This document shows, piece by piece, positions 24,359 to 32,788 of a DNA stretch of 44,727 nucleotides. Made by a program: the position numbers and the translations under genes. The stretch lies in the NCBI GenBank assembly GCA_017650045.1, contig JAGCFP010000052.1, positions 1 to 44,727 on the forward strand, read 5' to 3'. Under the pieces are notes generated by a model that saw only the letters and a list, made by a program, of their open reading frames with translations, was not told the origin of the DNA and did no database searches. Source of the stretch: Bacteroidaceae bacterium (GTDB lineage: Bacteria > Bacteroidota > Bacteroidia > Bacteroidales > Bacteroidaceae). How positions within the stretch are numbered: position 1 is the first letter of the stretch; each line of letters begins with the position of its first letter.

Positions 24359-25054
24359 GCCTCATAATAATGAAGGTATAATAGTGCAAAAAAAACTGAC
24401 CAACTAACCATCTGACCGGTTTTCTCATGTCTGTCTTTTCCTGAAAAACATCGAATGGATTTTATCTTATCCCAAACAAACGTTGAATTCTTTTCATCCT
24501 AACCCTGAAAGAGATGGAATAGTTATCACTAAACCCTGATTAAAGTTGAACCTGCCCTGCAGTAGCTAATTCAACCATTTTCAGGTTTTGCGGTTCAAAG
24601 GTACATGCTTAATGAATTAATATATTTGCTTTCAATTACAGTACGTCTATTTTTTTATGAAGAAAACAAAATGAATAGCCAAAAAATGCAGAAGTTTCTG
24701 TATATTTGTACTGTTAAGTAAATTGTATGATATCACTGAATATCGTATCAAGCTGCCTTAAATTCATTATTATTATGCCTTTGTATAAAAATTTTGAATA
24801 TGTTTTGGTAAAATTTATCATAATATAGATAAAATGTTAAAAAATAATTGTATTTTTGTCACAGACTCAGTTAGTTCAATGGAATGAGTAAGTCAATATT
24901 TTTATTGTTGGAGGACGTTACAAACACTTATCTTCGACTTTTAAATTATTACAAAGTGGAATAAGTAGTGTGTAGAGCACCTACGTCTTTTTTTTATTAA
25001 GTGCTAAATCAGGGTGGCTATAAGCAGAAAGTGTTTTTGTAGATTATTAATTTT
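24359..25054. other. AT-rich 0.7-kb intergenic region, no supported gene
   Basis: Divergent spacer between the DUF4105 operon and the small-membrane-protein patch. Several -7-like boxes occur: minus-strand TACCTTTG at 24596-24603, plus-strand TATATTTG at 24621-24628 and 24701-24708. None has a matching -33 TTTG at 19-20 bp. The only plus-strand frame after the last box is a 33-codon one starting near 24727, with no supporting feature. A small RNA or long leader of the gene at 25055 is possible but unproven. Confidence 0.4.
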
Positions 25055-25507
25055 ATGGGATATATCCAAAATAACTTGATGGATGATGAGAAAATTGTCT
25101 ATGAGGCAAAACTACATGATATTGTTTATACAGGACCAATTATTTTGGCTATCTTTTCATTTCTGATAGTATTTTCTCTGCTAGATACTGTCTCTCTCAT
25201 TATTTCGTTTATTATATGGTCTATTGCTGTGGGATGGGCCATCTCTATATATGGTGGTAAACAGTACGTAGTCACGACACATCGTCTGATATTCAAGCGT
25301 GGTATAATTAATCGTGATTCTTTCGAGCTACTCCTTCGTAAATGCGAAGGTATTCAAGTTGATCAGTCCATTCTCGGACGTATTCTTGACTATGGTACGG
25401 TTAATGTCACAACTGGAGAGGCAACCAACAGCTATAAATATATAAGTCACCCATTAAGATTTAGCACAAAGATTCATGAACAGATTTTTAATTTAAAAGA
25501 CCTGTAA
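25055..25507 (+). CDS. Membrane protein with bacterial PH domain (YdbS/DUF304-like)
   Basis: A 150-residue protein: a short cytoplasmic N-terminus (MDDEKIVYEAKLHDIVY), two adjacent membrane helices (about 25-45 and 47-67), then a bPH2-type domain with YVVTTHRLIFKRGIINRDSFELLLRKCEGIQVDQSILGRIL, the signature of the YdbS/DUF304 family. Such proteins are widespread membrane components of unclear role. First gene of an AT-rich group of small envelope proteins. Confidence 0.83.
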   Translation: MGYIQNNLMDDEKIVYEAKLHDIVYTGPIILAIFSFLIVFSLLDTVSLIISFIIWSIAVGWAISIYGGKQYVVTTHRLIFKRGIINRDSFELLLRKCEGIQVDQSILGRILDYGTVNVTTGEATNSYKYISHPLRFSTKIHEQIFNLKDL

Positions 25508-25564
25508 AATTAGGTGAAGTCGTACAATCAATCAAAATTAATATAATCTTAAATCTAAATTATT

Positions 25565-26083
25565 ATGAAAACAAAATTTCAAAATCAAAAGTTTATCAGA
25601 GTGTTGATGATTTTCACTTTCTTAGTAGGCAGTTTTGGCGCTAATGCTCAGGCCCTCTGGGATTGGGATGACTGTGTTGACTGGGTTAAGTATGAGGGAG
25701 GAGGAGACTATTTAGCACATTTTGCTCGTTTATTGTATGCAGAGGAGGGCTTTGAATTTAGAGTAACTCAAACTTCTCCTGATATTGTAGTAGCAATAAC
25801 TTATCAACCAATTACAATGTTTGGTTCACCAACAACTTGTCGGTATAAAATAGTGAGAGGTAATTATCGGGGAGCACCATATTTTAAGGATGTGGAAGTT
25901 CTTTATGACCCTCTTTTTAATGGCCCATTTAATTCTTGGAATTCTATTCAACAATATAGTGTGCCCTATAAGATGGGAGATTTTGACATGTTCTATGGAG
26001 TAAATGATTTGGATGATTTACCCGTTCATAAGAAAGCCGCCGCAGCACTAATGATAGAGTTTGTTGATTATTATGTTGATTAG
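25565..26083 (+). CDS. Secreted protein of unknown function
   Basis: A 172-residue protein with a clear signal peptide (about 1-29, IRVLMIFTFLVGSFGANAQ). The mature part is rich in aromatic and acidic residues (ALWDWDDCVDWVKYEGGGD, MGDFDMFYGVNDLDDLP) and has two cysteines, at CVDW and TTCRYK, that could form a disulfide. I recognise no family. It is separated from the PH-domain gene by 57 bp and is followed by a perfect hairpin at 26111-26157. Confidence 0.7.
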   Translation: MKTKFQNQKFIRVLMIFTFLVGSFGANAQALWDWDDCVDWVKYEGGGDYLAHFARLLYAEEGFEFRVTQTSPDIVVAITYQPITMFGSPTTCRYKIVRGNYRGAPYFKDVEVLYDPLFNGPFNSWNSIQQYSVPYKMGDFDMFYGVNDLDDLPVHKKAAAALMIEFVDYYVD

Positions 26084-26110
26084 TATGTTTTTATGAAACT
26101 TTTTTCTAAC

Positions 26111-26157
26111 CATATTGTTTTAGCTGGCATATTTGATATGCCAGCTAAAACAATATG
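26111..26157. repeat. Perfect 22-bp inverted repeat with 3-nt loop
   Basis: Left arm 26111-26132 and right arm 26136-26157 are exact reverse complements around the loop TTG; the core is TAGCTGGCATAT/ATATGCCAGCTA. It begins 28 bp after the stop of the secreted-protein gene, so it may act as a bidirectional terminator, but the long uninterrupted stem without a T-tract suggests a palindromic insertion or recognition site. Confidence 0.9.
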
Positions 26158-26327
26158 ACTCTCAAAGTTATAAAATTGAGGCATCTACAGATGATTTTAG
26201 TCCTCTAAAACTTCTGGAAGAATGTCTTACTTTTATGAATTATTGTGATCTGAATAAGATAACTGATATTAAGCATTTTGCTTCCGACAGGCATAGAAAT
26301 GGTGGTTTAAAATCGGTTATAGACTAA
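26139..26327 (+). pseudogene. Possible truncated gene remnant after the hairpin
   Basis: An open frame leaves the hairpin without a credible start (only a TTG in the loop) and reads coding-like sequence YDSQSYKIEASTDDFSPLK, then LEECLTFMNYCDLNKITDI to a stop at 26327, 15 bp before the next gene. It could be the 3' remnant of a gene whose 5' part was lost when the hairpin arrived. No family is recognised. Confidence 0.3.
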
Positions 26328-26342
26328 CTAATAATTAAAAAG

Positions 26343-26834
26343 ATGAGAGATAAAACATTTGATGGCTATAATAATGCTGAAGAAATTTTATTTAAATCAA
26401 CATTGAGTGAAGAACAGACAATTGACTTCATCAAGAACAAAATTTCTGTTCCTTATGATTATGCAGATAATACATCCAATGACAAAGAATTAGAATATAC
26501 AAAACGTCGTCTGTTTTTTTGTGAATATAGTATTCATTGTGATATTGTAAAGGTTGATAATAAGTATCGATTAAAAATATACTATACTAAACAGAATCTC
26601 GAATGGGCATTTGGGTTGTTTGGGCTACTTGCACTTTTCTTGATGTATAAATCAAATTTGGCAAAAGGTATGGACGATATAACAAGTGTTTTAGTCCTTT
26701 TAGGAGGTTTGCTATTTGTCCTTTGGATTGTTAATGGATTTGTTGAAGCAAATCCTTCACAAGAATTATATGATGCCTGTAAGTCTATGAAAAAGGAACT
26801 GGAGGCAACTATTAAATTAGAATTAGAACCATAA
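26343..26834 (+). CDS. Two-helix membrane protein of unknown function
   Basis: A 163-residue protein with a hydrophilic N-terminal half (about 1-85, with SEEQTIDFIKNKISVPYDYA and a strand region CEYSIHCDIVKVDNKYRLKIYY), two membrane helices (about 87-103 and 114-132) and a short helical tail. Not recognised. It lies between the hairpin and the duplicated membrane-protein genes, 13 bp before the first of them. Confidence 0.65.
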   Translation: MRDKTFDGYNNAEEILFKSTLSEEQTIDFIKNKISVPYDYADNTSNDKELEYTKRRLFFCEYSIHCDIVKVDNKYRLKIYYTKQNLEWAFGLFGLLALFLMYKSNLAKGMDDITSVLVLLGGLLFVLWIVNGFVEANPSQELYDACKSMKKELEATIKLELEP

Positions 26835-26847
26835 ATAATAATAATCC

Positions 26848-27279
26848 ATGGCTGCTTTTTTTATCCCTTTTATGTTTTCTTTATGCATTCTGTACTTAGG
26901 TCTTCGTTTTATTAAAGACATTTACAAAAGCATTAATTACCTACTAGCTATAGAATCCTCAAGAAGAAAGGATGTCCCTTTATTATTGGTTTCTTATCTT
27001 ATTATAGGTGCCTTTCTTATTGTATTTGGAGCAGTGTTTTACTATCAGGTATGTGCAGCTACAATAGAAGATCTATTAAAGCCACGTTACCCTGTAGAAG
27101 AACCAATTCTATATGGCATAGCAACAATTATTACTTCTCTGATTTTTACCGGAGGTGTTTTTACAATGATGTCTATTTTTGAGAATGAGAAGGAGTCGTT
27201 AATTAAATTCTTCCTGATATCATCAGTTGTTATATTTGTTGTTTATCTTGTATTAAGAGGAATGATGGTCTTGCCTTGA
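26848..27279 (+). CDS. Multi-helix membrane protein, tandem paralogue 1
   Basis: A 143-residue, four-helix hydrophobic protein. It shares blocks with the protein at 27479-27895: LRFIKDIYKSINYLLA versus LRLIKDIYKSINILLA, IIGAFLIVFGAVFYYQ versus ITGAFLVIIGAMFYFK, ITSLIFTGG versus MTSLIFTGG, and the C-terminus VVYLVLRGMMVLP versus VAYLVLKGLMILP. Clear tandem paralogues. No family recognised. Small duplicated membrane proteins next to a secreted protein recall immunity-gene arrays, but nothing in the sequence proves that. Confidence 0.7.
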   Translation: MAAFFIPFMFSLCILYLGLRFIKDIYKSINYLLAIESSRRKDVPLLLVSYLIIGAFLIVFGAVFYYQVCAATIEDLLKPRYPVEEPILYGIATIITSLIFTGGVFTMMSIFENEKESLIKFFLISSVVIFVVYLVLRGMMVLP

Positions 27280-27325
27280 TTTTTATGCTATATTTCCCTA
27301 GAAATAATCATTCTTAATTTGCTAT

Positions 27326-27367
27326 ATGACTAGATTTGAGCTAGACTTATTCCTGGGCTACCCATAG
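27326..27367 (+). pseudogene. Decayed 5' copy of the 64-residue membrane-protein gene
   Basis: Starting 47 bp after the first paralogue's stop, MTRFELDLFLGYP-stop matches the start MTGFELTLI of the gene at 27943, which begins 48 bp after the second paralogue's stop. The preceding bases are also similar (AATTTGCTATATGACT versus GATTTGTTGTATGACT). It is therefore the broken second half of a duplicated two-gene unit. Confidence 0.6.
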
Positions 27368-27478
27368 ATGACATCATAATTAATCCAAAACTATTTCAAT
27401 TGATCCTGATCAATTTGGAGATGTTGGTTTCAAACTATAATTGGCTATTATTAGAATTAAAACCAAAATTTTTGATTC

Positions 27479-27895
27479 ATGAGAACGTTTATATATTTCT
27501 TGACTATTATATCTATCGGCATCATATATTTTGGTCTTCGTCTTATTAAAGACATATACAAAAGTATTAACATTTTGTTGGCGAAAAAAGACTCTGAGAA
27601 GAATAGTCTTTCCATACAAAAGATTGGTTATTATATAACAGGAGCTTTTCTTGTTATAATTGGAGCCATGTTCTACTTTAAGATTTGGGTAAATGTAATG
27701 AATCGCGATGTAAAAGAATCAATCATTAGTGGCATAACAATGATTATGACTTCTCTTATTTTTACAGGAGGGATGGCTACTATTGAGTCAATGTTAGTAG
27801 GTGAAAAAGAAACGATTATTAAAAAAATGCTGATAGGATCAGTCGTTATACTTGTAGCTTATCTTGTACTAAAAGGACTCATGATATTGCCTTGA
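27479..27895 (+). CDS. Multi-helix membrane protein, tandem paralogue 2
   Basis: A 138-residue paralogue of the protein at 26848-27279 (shared blocks are listed there). Four hydrophobic segments: about 3-20, 48-66, 83-100 and 115-135. The basic stretch AKKDSEKNSLSIQKIG between helices 1 and 2 is the most diverged part. It is followed at 48 bp by an intact 64-residue membrane-protein gene, whereas the first copy is followed by its decayed counterpart. Confidence 0.7.
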   Translation: MRTFIYFLTIISIGIIYFGLRLIKDIYKSINILLAKKDSEKNSLSIQKIGYYITGAFLVIIGAMFYFKIWVNVMNRDVKESIISGITMIMTSLIFTGGMATIESMLVGEKETIIKKMLIGSVVILVAYLVLKGLMILP

Positions 27896-27942
27896 TTATA
27901 TAAAAATTAAGATTTTGTAAAATTACAATACAGATTTGTTGT

Positions 27943-28137
27943 ATGACTGGATTTGAATTGACTTTAATTATTGTTGTTTCTGGAGCTCTAATAGGCTTCT
28001 TCTTTTCTAAAAAAGGACATGAGAAAGAAGGAGCCATAGAAGGTGCAAAAACATCTTGTGGATGTATATTAGCTTTTATTCTTTTGTTAATCGGAGCAAT
28101 TATCTTGTTTGCAATAATGGCAAGCGGTGCTATCTGA
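27943..28137 (+). CDS. Small two-helix membrane protein
   Basis: A 64-residue protein: helix 1 (FELTLIIVVSGALIGFFF), a polar loop with KKGHEKEGAIEGAKTSCGC, helix 2 (ILAFILLLIGAIILFAIMA). The Cys-Gly-Cys at the entry of helix 2 is notable. No family recognised. Supported as a real gene by the decayed duplicate of its 5' end at 27326, with the same spacing to its upstream neighbour. Confidence 0.6.
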   Translation: MTGFELTLIIVVSGALIGFFFSKKGHEKEGAIEGAKTSCGCILAFILLLIGAIILFAIMASGAI

Positions 28138-28163
28138 TTTATTTATAATTATTTTTAGGTAAT

Positions 28164-28988
28164 ATGAATTGTAAAAAGAATTATATTCGTGAATTGTGGA
28201 TAATAATGACTTTGGCTTTAACTGTGGTTGTGTTAGCCTGTCAGAGTGGTAATAGACATGTCTCCTCTCAGGAGTTAGTTGTTATGTCTCTGACGGATTC
28301 GGTGTATGGTGGTAATGAGTATAACAACTACTACATGGCCTCTTTTACTATTGATGTACCTATAAGTGGACCTAAGGCATTGGTTAATTCTCTATTAGTG
28401 GTTGTCAATAGAGAATTATATAATGCATGTGAGGGTTGTGCCCATTTTGATGATAATGTTGTTGCATTTAGTAAGAAGGAAATGTTTTCTGATGATGCAG
28501 AGTTTTTACTAAACCACTACATGGAGAAATATAAGTCTATAATAAAAGATAGCCTTTGGAGAGAATATGGTTTCTATTTGAAAATGGAAGCACAAACAGA
28601 AACTTTTGTGACTTATGGCTTGGAATATGATTATTGTGGGGCATCTTGTGGATCAGAAAAGCACTATTATACTTTCAATAAACATGACGGACATTTGATA
28701 AGTGAAATAATAAATCACAATAATCTTATTCGTTTTTTTGAGGATTTCCCTGAATACAATAGTATAGGAGCAGATCCTTGGTCAGGAACTTCAGGGTGGA
28801 AGTTCTATCCTGAGGATGAGTTTGATAATTCATGCTTTGGATTATTAGATGACCACTTCTCGCTTGTAATCGCTGGTTATGGTAATCACTTTTTACTCAT
28901 AGATTTCCCTTATAGCAAGATTATTACTTACCTTTCATCCGATGTGCAAAAACTAGTGGAACTAAAATGTAAAAAAGATATTCAGTAG
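28164..28988 (+). CDS. Lipoprotein with possible RsiV/PdaC-type (DUF3298-like) domain
   Basis: A 274-residue probable lipoprotein: hydrophobic segment IIMTLALTVVVLACQSG with lipobox Cys26. The region from about residue 160 (YTFNKHDGHLISEIINHNNLIRFFE) has the F....G..lsl.dll pattern of DUF3298, and the C-terminal part (YNSIGADPWSGTSGWKFYPEDEF, FSLVIAGYGNHFLLIDFPYSKI) is the beta-sheet half of such domains. The domain call is tentative. It ends the run of AT-rich envelope genes. Confidence 0.6.
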   Translation: MNCKKNYIRELWIIMTLALTVVVLACQSGNRHVSSQELVVMSLTDSVYGGNEYNNYYMASFTIDVPISGPKALVNSLLVVVNRELYNACEGCAHFDDNVVAFSKKEMFSDDAEFLLNHYMEKYKSIIKDSLWREYGFYLKMEAQTETFVTYGLEYDYCGASCGSEKHYYTFNKHDGHLISEIINHNNLIRFFEDFPEYNSIGADPWSGTSGWKFYPEDEFDNSCFGLLDDHFSLVIAGYGNHFLLIDFPYSKIITYLSSDVQKLVELKCKKDIQ

Positions 28989-28990
28989 TG

Positions 28991-29122
28991 ATGAAGGATA
29001 TTGATGGCAATCAAATCTCCTTATATTTCAGAAGGCTCCTATTAGAAGACAATCAAGACCGGGTACTTGCGCCTTTATCGGCAAGGGTGTCGTTTATTCC
29101 CGATTCATCCTTTGCCATTTGA
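28991..29122 (+). CDS. Possible 43-residue small protein
   Basis: Starts 2 bp after the preceding stop and reads MKDIDGNQISLYFRRLLLED, then NQDRVLAPLSARVSFIPD. The placement suggests coupling to the lipoprotein gene. There is no other support; it may be a gene remnant. Confidence 0.25.
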   Translation: MKDIDGNQISLYFRRLLLEDNQDRVLAPLSARVSFIPDSSFAI

Positions 29123-29430
29123 AATTAGATTCTCGCAGAAATTGGATTTTGACGGGAATAAGTGGGGGTAACAAACACCTATTTGCTCCGCATCTTCTTT
29201 ATACCCCACTTTAGCTCCACTAAAAAATACTCCACTTACACCCATTAGATACCCCATTCTTCTATATAGAAACGGAGCAGAAATGGTCTTGGTATGGACA
29301 TTGTAAGGATCCCTTACATATTTTAACAAATAAAAGTGCAGTAAATGGGTACAAAACGGCATTCCCATAATAGAAAAGGGTTCGATTTATGACATTTTGA
29401 ATAATTTAACGGCAAGAAAGGGAAAAACTT
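29123..29430. other. Intergenic, no supported gene
   Basis: The only open frame is on the minus strand (29368-29105, 87 codons) and has no promoter, recognised family or start context. I see no RNA structure here. Confidence 0.4.
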
Positions 29431-29461
29431 TTTGATAGGTGGCGAAAAAGTTGCATCTTTG
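29431..29461 (+). promoter_or_regulatory. Bacteroidetes promoter upstream of the FadL-like gene
   Basis: TTTG (29431-29434), 19 bp, CATCTTTG (29454-29461), one mismatch to TAnnTTTG. It places the start of transcription near 29467, so the ATG at 29467 cannot have a leader and the ATG at 29488 is favoured. Confidence 0.65.
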
Positions 29462-29487
29462 CACTCATGTTTTTATCTAATAAGAAA

Positions 29488-30756
29488 ATGAAGGTAAGAT
29501 TCAGACAAATATTATGGCTACTTTTGCTGGTAATATTTTCTGATGCATTGAGCGCACAGAACAACACCAATTCTCCTTACACCCGTTACGGATATGGAGC
29601 GTTGGCCGATCCTATCTCGTCGAACAGCAGGGCGATGGGTGGCATGGGCATCGGACTGAGAGACCGTTTGCACGTGAACATCTCCAATCCTGCCAGCTAT
29701 ACGGCGATGGATTCCCTGACTTTCCTCTTCGATGGAGGAGTGACGTTGCAGAATACGAATTTCAGTGACGGAACGTATAAGCTGAATGCAAAGAATACCA
29801 GCATGAATTACTTTGCCATGCTGTTCAGATTGAATAAGAAAGCTGCCATGAGTTTGGGATTAACTCCCTTCTCATTTGTGGGATACAATCTAAGACAAAC
29901 TTACGATGATGCCACGTCAGCTGACAATTATAGTTCTTTGAATTTCTATGGAGACGGCGGATTGCACCAACTTTATGGCGGTATAGCGATTAATTTTATC
30001 AAAAATCTGTCGATTGGTGCAAATTTTTCGTATATTTGGGGCGACATTACACATAGAGCGGTTCAGGCATTCCCAAGGAACCCTTCGGCATTGGGTGTGA
30101 CAAACGTTGAAAATGTGGATGTTCGTAGCTTCAAGTTCGACTTTGGAATGCAGTATGTGCATCGCATCAACAGCAGGAATACACTGGTGATAGGTGCTGT
30201 ATACACTCCAAAGCAGAAGTTGAGCAACGATGCTTCTCTGACCACGTCACTTGGTGTGTCGGGGGCTTATACAGAAGTAGCGACCGTGACGGATACGATA
30301 GTGACTTGCGAGATTCCTAATTCTTATGGCTTAGGTTTTTCGTATGTTTACGACCAAAGGTGGACCGTAGGTATGGACGTCCTCTATCAGCAGTGGAGTA
30401 AGGTCAAGTTCATGAATGGAAAAGACCTCTTCTGCGATAGGATGAAGGTTTCAGTAGGTGCAGAATACATGCCAGCACTCTACGGAAACAATTTCCTGAA
30501 GCTTGTGAAATATAGGGCTGGAGCTTATTACTCCTTGCCTTATTACAAGTTGGATGGAAAACGAGCTGCCAGGGAATATGGCGTGAGCCTCGGCTTTGGA
30601 CTGCCAGTGCCACGTTCCAATTGCATCATCAATATCTCTGGACAGTATGCCCATTTACAAGGCATAGGCGCCTCCAGACTGGATGAGAATATTCTCCAAG
30701 TGACCGTGGGACTGACGTTCAACGAGACTTGGTTCTTCAAACGGAGAATTAACTAA
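29488..30756 (+). CDS. FadL/OMPP1-like outer-membrane beta-barrel protein
   Basis: A 422-residue outer-membrane protein. After the signal peptide (MKVRFRQILWLLLLVIFSDALSAQ) comes NSPYTRYGYGALADP and RAMGGMGIGLRDRLHVNISNPASYTAMDSLTF, an N-terminal pattern seen in Bacteroidetes FadL-type and PorV-type barrels (NPA motif after a glycine-rich strand). Alternating amphipathic strands follow, and it ends with an aromatic-rich strand (LTFNETWFFKRRIN). Substrate unknown. It is 57 bp upstream of the TPR protein and heads the envelope block. Start chosen at 29488 from promoter position and signal peptide. Confidence 0.75.
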   Translation: MKVRFRQILWLLLLVIFSDALSAQNNTNSPYTRYGYGALADPISSNSRAMGGMGIGLRDRLHVNISNPASYTAMDSLTFLFDGGVTLQNTNFSDGTYKLNAKNTSMNYFAMLFRLNKKAAMSLGLTPFSFVGYNLRQTYDDATSADNYSSLNFYGDGGLHQLYGGIAINFIKNLSIGANFSYIWGDITHRAVQAFPRNPSALGVTNVENVDVRSFKFDFGMQYVHRINSRNTLVIGAVYTPKQKLSNDASLTTSLGVSGAYTEVATVTDTIVTCEIPNSYGLGFSYVYDQRWTVGMDVLYQQWSKVKFMNGKDLFCDRMKVSVGAEYMPALYGNNFLKLVKYRAGAYYSLPYYKLDGKRAAREYGVSLGFGLPVPRSNCIINISGQYAHLQGIGASRLDENILQVTVGLTFNETWFFKRRIN

Positions 30757-30813
30757 TGAGAGTGTATAAACCATACATATTTTGAGAGAAATAATAATAA
30801 CAATAACTTAAAA

Positions 30814-32142
30814 ATGAATACAATGAAAATGAGAAATCTTTTACTCGGTTTGCTCCTTACTGCAGGGGTGACCAGTGCTTTCGCACAGAGCGATCAGTGC
30901 AACACCAACAGTAGCATCGCACGCGCTGCTGCTAATTCTGGCAACTATCAGGACGCTTATGAACCAAACATGACCGTGCTGAGAGACTGCCCTACGCTGA
31001 GATATTATCATTACACTGACGGTATCAAGATCTTGAAGGCTTTCTTGGCTGACAAGAACTCTGCCGATTATGATAAGTATTTCAAGGAGCTGATGGATCT
31101 GCGTGATGCTCAGATGAAGTATGCACCTGAGTTCGCTACTCGTCAGCGTGGTGTGCCTTCACCTGCACGTCTGCTGGCTGAAAAGGCTGGTGACTACCTG
31201 GAGTTCGCTAAGAACCCAGATGTGAAGCAGGCTTATCAGTGGTACAAGGAGTCTGTAGAGTCTGAGAAGACCAACTCTCGTGCAACTGCCATCTTGTCTT
31301 ATGTGCAGATGTCTAAGGAATTGGTTAAGGCCGACAGAAACTTTGCTGACACTTTCTTCGCTGACTATCTGGCTGCTACCAAGCTGGCTGAAGAGGCTGC
31401 CAATAATGCTGCCGATGAGGATGCAAAGAAGAACTGGGATGCTGTGAAGGAGAACCTCGTAGCTGAGTTCATCAACAGTGGTGTGGCTGACTGCGAGTCT
31501 TTGCAGAACATCTATGGTCCACGTGTAGAGGATAACAAGAACAACCGTGACTTCTTGGTAAACACCATCTCTATCCTGAGTATGATGGGTTGCCGCGAGA
31601 GCCAGGTTTACACTGACGCTTCTTTCTACATGTATCAGATCGAGCCAACTGCTGAGGCAGCTGTAGGTGTGGCTTACCGTTACTATAAGAATGGTGACTA
31701 CGATGAGGCTGTGAAGTATTTCGACGAGGCTATCGGTATGGAAGATGACGACGCTAAGAAGGCTGAAATGGCTTACGCTGCTGCTGCTGCTCTGCTGAAT
31801 GGCAAGAAGTTGGCTCAGGCTCGTAACTATTGCAACCGTGCCATCAACTTCAAGAGCGACTTTGGTCAGCCTTACATCCTGATTGCTATGGCTTATGCTC
31901 AGAGCCCTAACTGGACTGATGATGGCGCTATGAACCGTCTGACTTACTCTCTGTGCATCGATAAGTTGCAGCGCGCAATCGCTGTTGACCCAAGCTGCGA
32001 GGAGCAGGCACGTCAGCTCATCCGTCAGTACTCAGGCTATCTGCCATCTTCTGAAGACCTGTTCATGCAGGGCGTGAAGTCTGGCGACCGTGTTACTATC
32101 GGCGGTTGGATCGGTGAGTCAACAACTGTACGTACAAGATAA
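30814..32142 (+). CDS. Exported TPR-containing protein
   Basis: A 442-residue protein with a signal peptide (about 1-24, LLLGLLLTAGVTSAFAQ). The mature part is alpha-helical, with TPR units best seen at about 285-345: AVGVAYRYYKNGDYDEAVKYFDEAIG and KKLAQARNYCNRAINFKSDFGQP. Conserved-looking cysteines in QCNTN, DCPTL, DCESL and MGCRES suggest disulfides in the periplasm. Its codon use is strongly biased (GCT, CTG, AAG), as in a highly expressed gene. It is directly followed by lptC (2 bp). No precise family name. Confidence 0.78.
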   Translation: MNTMKMRNLLLGLLLTAGVTSAFAQSDQCNTNSSIARAAANSGNYQDAYEPNMTVLRDCPTLRYYHYTDGIKILKAFLADKNSADYDKYFKELMDLRDAQMKYAPEFATRQRGVPSPARLLAEKAGDYLEFAKNPDVKQAYQWYKESVESEKTNSRATAILSYVQMSKELVKADRNFADTFFADYLAATKLAEEAANNAADEDAKKNWDAVKENLVAEFINSGVADCESLQNIYGPRVEDNKNNRDFLVNTISILSMMGCRESQVYTDASFYMYQIEPTAEAAVGVAYRYYKNGDYDEAVKYFDEAIGMEDDDAKKAEMAYAAAAALLNGKKLAQARNYCNRAINFKSDFGQPYILIAMAYAQSPNWTDDGAMNRLTYSLCIDKLQRAIAVDPSCEEQARQLIRQYSGYLPSSEDLFMQGVKSGDRVTIGGWIGESTTVRTR

Positions 32143-32144
32143 TT

Positions 32145-32780
32145 ATGATTAAATCGGCTAAAGTCGTTTTAAATAGAATTTCCAGCATAACCATTGCATT
32201 CTGTGCAGTGGTTATGCTTCTTTTATTTACCTCTTGCTCCCATCAGAGCAAAGTGTTTGGCGAAGCTGTCACGGAAAGGGATTCGTTGCCAGTGCTTGCC
32301 ACCTATGATGTCAATACCTTAATCTCTGATTCCGGACTTATCCGCTATAGGATTGAAGCAGATGAGTGGCTGGTTTATGACAGGAAGAATCCTTCTTACT
32401 GGGCTTTTGAGAAAGGGGTCTATCTGGAGAAATTCGATGAGGATTTCGTGGTAGATGCAGATATCAAGGCCGACACTGCCTATTATTATGATAAGGATAG
32501 ATTGTGGGAGCTGAGGGGCGACGTGGCCATTAAGAACCTCAAGGGTGAGCGATTCAATACAGAATTGCTTTTCTGGGATGAAAAGACTCAGAAGGTTTAT
32601 TCTGACAAGTTTATCCGCATAGAACAAGAAGACAAGATAGTGACTGGTGAGGGCTTTGAGTCCAATCAGCAGATGACCGACTATACCATCTTTAAGCCAG
32701 GTGGAGTGTTTTATATCAATGAAGAAATGCAAGCCGACAGTACGGCTGTAGATAGCTTGACAACCGACACGTTAGAATAA
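32145..32780 (+). CDS. lptC: LPS export periplasmic protein LptC
   Basis: A 211-residue protein with an N-terminal membrane or lipid anchor (ITIAFCAVVMLLLFTSCSH) and the LptC beta-jellyroll: SDSGLIRYRIEADEWLVYD, AFEKGVYLEKFD, AYYYDKDRLWELRGDVAIKN, ERFNTELLFWDEKTQKVYSD and the ending TDYTIFKPGG. LptC joins LptB2FG to LptA in the bridge carrying LPS to the outer membrane. LptE is encoded about 8 kb downstream on the same strand, in the same envelope block. Confidence 0.92.
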   Translation: MIKSAKVVLNRISSITIAFCAVVMLLLFTSCSHQSKVFGEAVTERDSLPVLATYDVNTLISDSGLIRYRIEADEWLVYDRKNPSYWAFEKGVYLEKFDEDFVVDADIKADTAYYYDKDRLWELRGDVAIKNLKGERFNTELLFWDEKTQKVYSDKFIRIEQEDKIVTGEGFESNQQMTDYTIFKPGGVFYINEEMQADSTAVDSLTTDTLE

Positions 32781-32788
32781 AGATAATT

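Noticed and set aside
24727-24828. 33-codon frame after a TATATTTG box
   Set aside because: No -33 element, no conservation evidence, and too short to judge.
29105-29368. 87-codon minus-strand frame in the gap before the FadL-like gene
   Set aside because: No start context, promoter or family; I cannot tell it from chance.
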